From CAZHGD01 sp964531735 (GTDB taxonomy: Bacteria > Armatimonadota > UBA10988), in the NCBI GenBank assembly GCA_964531735.1, contig CAZHGD010000241.1, positions 1 to 7,770 of the forward strand: 7,770 nt of DNA, read 5' to 3'. Shown here one piece after another: positions 1 through 6,314 of this stretch. Every line of letters starts with the position of its first letter. Position 1 is the stretch's first letter. The position numbers and the translations under genes were made by a program. The notes beneath the pieces were generated by a model. It saw only the letters and a list, made by a program, of their open reading frames with translations, was not told the origin of the DNA and did not search any database.

Positions 1-603
1 CCGCAGCCGGCGGCACCGCCGCCGCCGGCCCCGCCGGCACCGGCCGACCCAACGCCGCCAGACAGTGCCGGCCAGGTGCCTGATGGACCGGACGGTGAGT
101 CCGTGGCCATGGGTCTGGCCGACCGGACCGACCTGCCGGCCGAAGCGCAGCGCCTGGCCTCGTTGGTGGCTCATGTGCGCGACCTCCCGGACGCGATCGA
201 GGCGGCCTTGGCCACCGGTGAGGTGGCGGCCGTGGTGCGAACCCACCACGCCGAGCTCGACCGCGCGCTGTTCGAGCGCCTTGGTCCCGATGCGGCCATG
301 GCCGCGTTGGTGGGCGTGTTGTCGCCCGCTCAGACGACCGCGCTGTGCGACTGGCTGAGCCAGGCCCAGTCGGCGGCGACGCGTCGCCTGGCCGAGCTGG
401 GCCTCGAGCGGGTCACCACCAGCCCCGGCAGCCCGTTCGAGGAAGGCCGGGTGGTGGTCGACGCCGAAGCGCCGGCGGTGCCGACCTCGCGACGCGAGCT
501 GGCCGGCCGGGTGGCCGGGGTGCGACCGGGCCAGGGCGGCTGGGTGCTGGCCGGCCAGGTCCTGATGCCCACCCGCGCGCAACCGTATGAGTACCGGGCC
601 TGA
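1..603 (+). CDS. GrpE-like domain protein, 3' part only (5' end outside window)
   Basis: The reading frame is open from the first base and ends at the TGA at 601-603, giving 200 visible residues, so this is probably a C-terminal fragment. Visible residues 1-25 are almost all Pro and Ala, as in a flexible linker. Residues about 38-130 look helical and are rich in Ala, Leu, Glu and Arg. The last 70 residues resemble the GrpE head: an LGLERV strand, then SPGSPFEEG where GrpE usually has a PFDP-type motif, then a GRVAGVRPG turn and a VLMPTRAQ strand where GrpE typically has VLRPARV. GrpE releases ADP from DnaK-type Hsp70 chaperones in the cytoplasm. The assignment rests on motif resemblance only. 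If translation instead began inside the window, GTG at 76 or ATG at 109 would be possible, but neither has a convincing ribosome binding site and the upstream frame stays open. A DnaK-like gene or domain may lie upstream. Confidence 0.55.
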   Translation, partial: PQPAAPPPPAPPAPADPTPPDSAGQVPDGPDGESVAMGLADRTDLPAEAQRLASLVAHVRDLPDAIEAALATGEVAAVVRTHHAELDRALFERLGPDAAMAALVGVLSPAQTTALCDWLSQAQSAATRRLAELGLERVTTSPGSPFEEGRVVVDAEAPAVPTSRRELAGRVAGVRPGQGGWVLAGQVLMPTRAQPYEYRA

Positions 604-612
604 GCCCACGAC

Positions 613-617
613 AGGAG
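613..617 (+). promoter_or_regulatory. Ribosome binding site of the lyase-like gene
   Basis: AGGAG lies seven bases before the ATG at 625, within the 21-base gap after the preceding stop. It supports that start and is the clearest Shine-Dalgarno sequence in the window. No promoter is recognisable in so short a gap, which favours read-through from the upstream gene. Confidence 0.75.
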
Positions 618-624
618 CCCCCTG

Positions 625-3600
625 ATGAAACCTGCCGGACTGCTGTTGCTGCTGGGTTGTGGGCTGGCCGGCGCGGCCACGCCGAAGGTGCTGGTCGTCG
701 CCGGCCGCGACGACAGCTTCACCGTCCGCGCGTTGCAGGCCCTCGGCGTCACCGCCGAGCGGCTGGCGCCGGCGGCCCTCGAGCGGCGTTCGCCGTTCGA
801 CTGGGACCTGGTCATCTGGGGCCTGGACGAGGGCCGCGACGTGTTGGTGGCCCGCGCCGATGCCTGGCAGGCCTGGCTGCGGTCGGGTGGCGTGTTCGTC
901 GGCCTGCGGAGCAGCGGGCCCGACGGCTGGCTGCCGTCGCCGGTGCGGCGAGACAAGGCCTTCCAGCTCGGTGAGGTACTCGCTGCGCAGCACCCGCTCT
1001 TCACCGGGCCGCACCGGCTCGACCGGGCCGCGCTGGGTGACGTCCACGGGGGCAGCATCTACAGCGCGTTCCGCGAGTTGGGTCCGGGCTGGGTGCCGCT
1101 GGTGTCGGCCGGTGCTGAACAGACCTGGGACAAGACGCCGTCGCTGTCGGCCGCCACCCGCTACGGCCTGATCGAGCTGCCGGTCGAGCGGGGCCGGGTC
1201 GTGCTCTGCCAGCTCATCCCTGAGTACCACTGGTTCTACGACACCAAGGGCGATGCCCGGTCGGCCGGCGCTCGGCTGTTCGAGAACCTGGTGCGCTACG
1301 CCCTGAGTCGCTCGGGTACGGCCGCCGCGACACGCCCGCCGCGCGTGGTGCCCGAGACGTTCCGCGCCGACCTGTCGGACCTCCTGGCCACGCCGCGCCG
1401 GCGCGACGGCCTCGATCTGGCCGCGCCGGAGTGGCGGTTCAGCAGCCAGGGGCCGTACACCCACCAGGTGGATCGCCGCGGCGTGCTGACCTTCACGCAC
1501 GCAGACCAGCCGAGCACCGCGGGCAGCTACGCGCAACTCAGCCGTCCGGTGATGGTGCCGGCGGACGCCGCGCGCGTGGTCTTGCGCTGGTACGAGACGG
1601 ACACCTACTGCGGCGGGCGTGAGATCGTGCTGGGCGGCGCCAAGCACGGGCAGACCGCCTTTGAGAACTACCAGCGCGGCCAGCGGTTCGCTCAGGTGCT
1701 GGTCAACCAGCAGGTGGTCTGGTCGGAAGACGTCTGCGGGCGCAACCCGCAACCGGCGCGGCGAGCGTTCCGCTCGGCCGACGTGACCGCCGCGGTCAAG
1801 GCCGCCGGCGGGCGCTGCGAGGTGGCGCTGCGCGTCACCGATGTGAAGGGCTCGGGCGAGCACCCGTTCGCCATCGACGTCTTCTTCGGCACCGTCGACT
1901 TGCTCACCGACTTCGTCGACGTGCCGGCTGGCGAGGTGCTCAACGGCGCCGAGTGGCAGCGGACCGAGGCCGGCGGCCTGAGCCTGCCCCGCGGGCGCGG
2001 CGCCGCGACGGGCACTTTGACCGTGCCGGCGGGCCGGTACGCCGTGGCGCTCAAGCTCCGCGACGAGCCGACGGGCCGCGGCACCGTGCGCCTCGCGGTG
2101 GCCGGCCGGCAGGTGGCCGAGTGGACGCTGAGCGCTGACGACCTGCAGGACTACTGGGCGGTGGCGCCGGTGGTGGCGCTGCCGGCTGGGGCGACGCTGC
2201 GGGTCGAGGCCGCCTGCGATGGCGGCGAGCCGATCCGGCTCAGCCGCGTGGCGGTGGTGCCCGAGCGCCTGCTGGCGAGTCCGGCGCGGCCGGTGGCGCC
2301 ACCGAGCAGTCGCGACGGCGGTCTGCGGCGCGTCGAGTTCCCGGTGACGGTGCGGTGCGCCGGCGGCCTGGCGCGGACGCAGGAAGTGGCCGCTCAGGGC
2401 TTGCCGTTCCCGCCGGGCTGCCTGAGGGATCCGCAACAGGTGCGGGTGACCGACCCGGCAGGCGCGGCGGTGCCGGTCCAGACCCGACGGATTGCGCTCT
2501 GGCCCGACGGCAGCATCAAGAGCGCCGTGGTCGCCTTCCCGGTGACGCTGGCCGCCGGCGCGTCGGCCGTCTACCGCGTCACCGCGGGCGAGGGCGTCAC
2601 GCCGGTGCCGGCCAGCGGTGTCACCGTGCGCGAACAGGCCGACCGGGTGGAGGTGGACACCGGGCGCGTGGCCTTCGCGCTGAGCCGCCGGGGCGGGACG
2701 CTGTTCGAGCAGGTGCGGCGGGGCGACCAGGCGCTGAAGACGGCCGGCGACACCTGGGAGCTGTGTCTGGTGGACGAGGCCCAGCGTAGCTACCGTTCTG
2801 GTGGCGACACGGTGGCGGCCACGCGCCTCGTCGAGGCGGGGCCACTGCGGGCGCTGATTGTCCGCACCGGCACACTGCATGACGGGCAGGGCCGGCGCGT
2901 GGACTACCGCCTGACCACTGAGGCGACCGCCGGCTCCGACCGCGTGCGCGTCGAGGCGACCATCATCAATCGCGAGGACCAGCCCGAGGTGTACGTCAAG
3001 CGCTGGTCGCTGGCATTGCGGCGGCCGGGCGCGGCTGGTGGCCGGGTCTGGCTGGATGAGCAGCGGTCGGTGCCGGCCGAAGCCGGTGCCGTGCTCTATC
3101 AGCACCGCGAGGACCAGTACACCTGGACCGGCGCCGAGGGCCGGAGCAGTCGCCAGGCCGGCCGAGCGCCGGGCTGGGTGCGCCTGCCCGGTCTGCTGGC
3201 CGGCCCGCGGTGGTTCTGGCAGCGCTACCCGCAGGCGGTCCGTTTCGCCGCCGACGAGGTCCGGTTCGACCTGCTGCCGGAGCCGTTCGACAACGGCGAC
3301 CTGCCGACTCGCTGGGCCGAGCGCATGCGCACCATGACCGACCGCTACTCCGTCGGCGGCGTGGGCTATCCGCAGTCACCCGGCAAGATGGGCTTGTTCC
3401 GTCTCGGCCAGGGCGAAGCGTTGAGCCAGGAGTTCGAGTTCGTCTTCGACGGGCAGGGCGTGGCCGCGCAGGACGCCGCGGCGCTGGTTGCGGCCGGCAC
3501 GCCGCTACGCGCGGCGCCCGACGCGACCTACGTGGCGTCGACGCGCGCTTTCGGGCAGCTCAGCCCGGTGGACAGCAAACGGTTCGGCGCCTACGAGGAG

Positions 3601-4638
3601 AGCACCGAGCGCGCCTACCAGGCGTATCTGGCGCAACGGGCCAAACGGCGCGAGTACGGCTTCGAGAACTTCGGCGACTTGACCTTCGAGTGGGGCTATG
3701 GGCCGAGCTACACGTTCTGGTCGAACAGCGAGTACGACCACCACCATGGGTTCGCGCTGCAGTACCTGCGCAGCGGCGACCCGCGCTGGTGGGTGCTGCA
3801 CGAGGAGACCGCGCGCTTCTACCGCGACGTGGTGGTGGTCCACCACGGCCCGGCCGGCAGCCCGCACGTCGGCGGGCCGCGCCACCACAACGCCACCACG
3901 GTGTGGATGCCGCAGGACCCGACCCAGTTCTGGGTGGCCGACCACAACCTGGCGGGCACGTCGGCCGGACACAGTTGGGTCGAAGGTCTGATCGACTACT
4001 GGCTGCTGACCGGCGACCCCTGGGCCGACGAAGTGATCCAGCACATGGCGACCTGGTACTGCGAGCGCGCCGAGCGCAATGAGTTCGGCGCCGGCGGGCA
4101 GGAGCGTGGGCCGGGCTGGGCGCTGATCGCCATTTCGGCGCTGGCGGGCGCCACCGGCGGCGAGCGCATCCACAAAGCCGGCTGGCTGGTGGCCGACTGG
4201 CTGATGCAGTGGCAGGATCCTGTGCGCGGCGTGATCTCGGTGCCTATCTCCGAGCAGCCGAGCTACGAAGGGGGCTCCACCTTCATGCACGGGATCGTCG
4301 GCCGAGGGCTGGGTCGGTGGTATGATGTCACCGGCGACCCGCGCGTCAAGGACGCCTGCCTCGGCATCGCGGAGTGGATTACCAGCGAACCGATGGGTCC
4401 CAAAGCCAAATTCTGGTACAAGCAGAGCCCACAGAACAGTAAGCGACCGGGGGCTGACGGCCAGTGCCTGTCGGCCCTGAGCTACGCTTGGGTACTCAGC
4501 GGCGATGACTGGTTCGGCGATGTCACGGCCGAACTGCTGCGCCTGACGCGCGCCGACGTGCGATCGATGAGCTGGTACCCACAGAGCCTGGCGCAGATCG
4601 CGCCGTACCTGGAACGCCATCCGGGCCCGGTGAAGTGA
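625..4638 (+). CDS. Exported multidomain protein: GATase-like domain plus PL26-like exo-rhamnogalacturonan lyase region
   Basis: The protein has 1337 residues. Residues 1-18 form a short export signal: Lys2, a Leu-rich core, then either a signal peptidase I site near AGAA or a lipobox ending at Cys12 (LLGC). Residues about 20-228 look like a class I glutamine-amidotransferase / ThuA-like alpha/beta fold: a KVLVVAG first strand, WDLVIWG, a GGVFVGLR strand and GRVVLCQ near the end. No convincing nucleophile-elbow Cys is seen, so a non-catalytic role is likely. Residues about 266-432 and 433-547 are beta-rich and may be carbohydrate-binding or jelly-roll modules. From about 567 (RRVEFPVTV, LPFPPGCL, ALWPDGSIKSA) the sequence resembles the N-terminal RIFT-barrel domain of PL26 / PcRGLX lyases. 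Residues about 985-1330 are rich in Trp, His and Tyr and look like an alpha/alpha toroid, with YDHHHGF at 1037-1043, PRHHNATT at 1085-1092 and GHSWVEG at 1115-1121. Known PL26 enzymes release unsaturated galacturonosyl-rhamnose from rhamnogalacturonan. Substrate and catalytic residues here are inferred, not seen. The stop overlaps the first start of the kinase gene. Confidence 0.72.
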   Translation: MKPAGLLLLLGCGLAGAATPKVLVVAGRDDSFTVRALQALGVTAERLAPAALERRSPFDWDLVIWGLDEGRDVLVARADAWQAWLRSGGVFVGLRSSGPDGWLPSPVRRDKAFQLGEVLAAQHPLFTGPHRLDRAALGDVHGGSIYSAFRELGPGWVPLVSAGAEQTWDKTPSLSAATRYGLIELPVERGRVVLCQLIPEYHWFYDTKGDARSAGARLFENLVRYALSRSGTAAATRPPRVVPETFRADLSDLLATPRRRDGLDLAAPEWRFSSQGPYTHQVDRRGVLTFTHADQPSTAGSYAQLSRPVMVPADAARVVLRWYETDTYCGGREIVLGGAKHGQTAFENYQRGQRFAQVLVNQQVVWSEDVCGRNPQPARRAFRSADVTAAVKAAGGRCEVALRVTDVKGSGEHPFAIDVFFGTVDLLTDFVDVPAGEVLNGAEWQRTEAGGLSLPRGRGAATGTLTVPAGRYAVALKLRDEPTGRGTVRLAVAGRQVAEWTLSADDLQDYWAVAPVVALPAGATLRVEAACDGGEPIRLSRVAVVPERLLASPARPVAPPSSRDGGLRRVEFPVTVRCAGGLARTQEVAAQGLPFPPGCLRDPQQVRVTDPAGAAVPVQTRRIALWPDGSIKSAVVAFPVTLAAGASAVYRVTAGEGVTPVPASGVTVREQADRVEVDTGRVAFALSRRGGTLFEQVRRGDQALKTAGDTWELCLVDEAQRSYRSGGDTVAATRLVEAGPLRALIVRTGTLHDGQGRRVDYRLTTEATAGSDRVRVEATIINREDQPEVYVKRWSLALRRPGAAGGRVWLDEQRSVPAEAGAVLYQHREDQYTWTGAEGRSSRQAGRAPGWVRLPGLLAGPRWFWQRYPQAVRFAADEVRFDLLPEPFDNGDLPTRWAERMRTMTDRYSVGGVGYPQSPGKMGLFRLGQGEALSQEFEFVFDGQGVAAQDAAALVAAGTPLRAAPDATYVASTRAFGQLSPVDSKRFGAYEESTERAYQAYLAQRAKRREYGFENFGDLTFEWGYGPSYTFWSNSEYDHHHGFALQYLRSGDPRWWVLHEETARFYRDVVVVHHGPAGSPHVGGPRHHNATTVWMPQDPTQFWVADHNLAGTSAGHSWVEGLIDYWLLTGDPWADEVIQHMATWYCERAERNEFGAGGQERGPGWALIAISALAGATGGERIHKAGWLVADWLMQWQDPVRGVISVPISEQPSYEGGSTFMHGIVGRGLGRWYDVTGDPRVKDACLGIAEWITSEPMGPKAKFWYKQSPQNSKRPGADGQCLSALSYAWVLSGDDWFGDVTAELLRLTRADVRSMSWYPQSLAQIAPYLERHPGPVK

Positions 4639-6299
4639 GTGGGCGGGAGAAGCTGGTGTCACGCCAAGGAGGGCGCTCGGGACGTCTGTTGGTCCGCCTC
4701 ACCGCGGTCTTCACCATTCTGGCGGCCACGCCCCTGTTGCTCAATGTCGGGTTCTTCGTGGCCGCGCTGCGCGGCGGCTGGTTGACCATCAATCCCGAGG
4801 CGGCCGACCGCCTGGCCGGTTACGCGCTGTGCATCGTCGTCGGTGGGCTGCTGGCCACCATCACCTTGTTGCGCTTCCTGCGCCGCTCGCTGATGCTGCC
4901 CCTGCGCGAACTGCGCGAGAGCGCCTCGCAGCTTGGCCGCGGCGACCTTGGCCGGCGCGTGACCATCCACAGCGACGACGAGCTGGCCGAAGCCGCCGAA
5001 GGACTCAACCTCCTCGCCGACCGCATCAGCCTGATGACCGGTGACCTCGAGGACCGCGTGGCCGAACGCACGCGCGACCTGGGTCGCGTGCTGGGCGAAC
5101 TGCACCTGCTGAAGAAGCTCAACGACGAGATCATCCACAACATCCCCAACGGCATCGCCATCCTGTCGGAAGACGGCCGCCTGCTCTATGTCAGCGCCGC
5201 GTTCCACCGTGTCTGGCACATCAGCATGGACCAGCTCGGGCAGGACCTGCGGCAACTCGGTACGGGTGGCCCGCTGGCCGAGATCGACTGGCCGGCCGAG
5301 GTGACGCGCGTGCTTGACCAGCAAGAGCCGGTGCGCGAAGAGACGGTCTACACCGGCTCCTGGCCCAACCGCCGCGTGGTGCGCTACAGCCTGTTCCCGC
5401 TGCCGCCGGCGCAGTTGGAGGGTCCGCTGCAACTGGTCGGCGACGACTTCTGCATGGCGCTGGTGTCGGCGCCCGAGTGCGAACGCGAATGCGAGCAGTG
5501 CATCGCGCGGACCGACACCTGGCGCGGCCGGCAGGCGCTGCTGCTGATCGACGACATCACCGACCGGCAGCGCGTCGAGGCGCAGTTGATCCAGTCGGAG
5601 AAGCTGGCCGCGCTGGGGCAGCTCTCCGCCGGTATCGCGCACGAGATCCGCAATCCGCTCTCGGCCATTTCCGGTGCGGCGTTCTACATCGGCGACGTGC
5701 TGACCGACGAAGAGCCGGACCTGGCCGACGTGGACGAGTATGTACGACTCATCCGCCGCAACGTCGACCGAGCGCAGCGCATCGTCACCGACATCCTCAA
5801 CTTCGCTCGGCCCGCCGATGCGGTGCTGGCGGAGCACGACCTGGGTGACCTGGTGGCGCAGACGCTGTCGATTCTCGACAAGTCGATGGTCGACCAGGGC
5901 ATTGACCTGCGCCGCGAGATTCAGGACGGGGTGGTGGTCCAGGTGCGGGCCGACACCGTCAAGCAGGCGCTGCTCAACCTGATCGTCAATGGGATGCAGG
6001 CCATGCCCGAGGGTGGTGTGCTGAGCATCCAAGTCGGCATCGAGGACGGCCGCGCAGTGATCAGTGTCGCGGACACCGGGGTCGGCATCGCGCCGGAGAA
6101 CCTGAAGCAGATCTTCAACCCGTTCTTCACGACCAAGCCGGCGGGGCAGGGCACGGGTCTGGGGTTGAGCATTGCCCGGCAAGCCATCGAGAGCGACAAT
6201 GGCCGGGTCGAGGTGGAGAGCCAGGTCGGGGTGGGCACCAAGTTCCGCATGTGGTTTCCCGCGGTCCGCGTCGAGCTGGCCGACTCGGTTGGGGTGTGA
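4635..6299 (+). CDS. Membrane sensor histidine kinase (HAMP-PAS-HisKA-HATPase), NtrB/AtoS type
   Basis: This is a 554-residue sensor kinase. Two membrane helices (about 22-45 and 60-82) enclose a loop of only about 14 residues. A HAMP domain follows (about 83-135, with Pro89 and the DELAEAAEGLN half), then a coiled coil (about 136-163) and a PAS domain (about 164-312: NIPNGIAILSEDG through LLIDDITD). The PAS domain contains Cys273, Cys282, Cys286 and Cys289. The HisKA H-box has the phosphoacceptor His336 in SAGIAHEIRNPL. The ATPase domain shows the N box (NLIVNGMQA, 448-456), G1 (DTGVGI, 480-485), F box (NPFFTTK, 495-501) and G2 (GQGTGLGL, 504-511), so all catalytic motifs look intact. It should autophosphorylate and pass phosphate to Asp56 of the regulator encoded 15 bases downstream. 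The GTG at 4635 forms a GTGA overlap with the previous stop. A second GTG at 4656 has a better ribosome binding site and would shorten the protein by seven residues. The signal is unknown. Confidence 0.93.
   Translation: MSGREKLVSRQGGRSGRLLVRLTAVFTILAATPLLLNVGFFVAALRGGWLTINPEAADRLAGYALCIVVGGLLATITLLRFLRRSLMLPLRELRESASQLGRGDLGRRVTIHSDDELAEAAEGLNLLADRISLMTGDLEDRVAERTRDLGRVLGELHLLKKLNDEIIHNIPNGIAILSEDGRLLYVSAAFHRVWHISMDQLGQDLRQLGTGGPLAEIDWPAEVTRVLDQQEPVREETVYTGSWPNRRVVRYSLFPLPPAQLEGPLQLVGDDFCMALVSAPECERECEQCIARTDTWRGRQALLLIDDITDRQRVEAQLIQSEKLAALGQLSAGIAHEIRNPLSAISGAAFYIGDVLTDEEPDLADVDEYVRLIRRNVDRAQRIVTDILNFARPADAVLAEHDLGDLVAQTLSILDKSMVDQGIDLRREIQDGVVVQVRADTVKQALLNLIVNGMQAMPEGGVLSIQVGIEDGRAVISVADTGVGIAPENLKQIFNPFFTTKPAGQGTGLGLSIARQAIESDNGRVEVESQVGVGTKFRMWFPAVRVELADSVGV
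4646..4649 (+). promoter_or_regulatory. Candidate ribosome binding site for the alternative kinase start at 4656
   Basis: GGAG stands six bases before the in-frame GTG at 4656. The first GTG at 4635 has no comparable purine run upstream and would depend on translational coupling to the overlapping stop. This site therefore argues for the later start, but the sequence alone does not settle it. Confidence 0.4.
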
Positions 6300-6314
6300 G
6301 CGAGAGTCACCAGG

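Noticed and set aside
1..57. Repeated CCG/GCC triplets suggesting a DNA repeat or microsatellite
   Set aside because: They stay in frame with the downstream coding sequence and encode a Pro/Ala linker, so a coding low-complexity segment is the simpler reading.
330..1058. Open frame of 242 codons on the - strand spanning the first two genes
   Set aside because: It crosses the junction of two supported + strand genes, and its Ser/Arg/Pro-rich translation is typical of a shadow frame.
3210..4082. Open frame of 290 codons in another + frame inside the lyase-like gene
   Set aside because: Its Arg/Gly/Ala-rich translation shows no domain, and it is fully nested in a gene with a continuous, sensible protein.
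3505..4662. Open frame of 385 codons on the - strand, opposite the 3' part of the lyase-like gene
   Set aside because: It is antisense to a supported gene, has no recognisable domain or good ribosome binding site, and is explained by the scarcity of stop codons in GC-rich sequence.
4659..6182. Long open frame of 507 codons on the - strand, opposite the kinase gene
   Set aside because: It lies wholly antisense to a gene with all kinase motifs intact. Its composition is that of a shadow frame in GC-rich DNA, with no recognisable domain.
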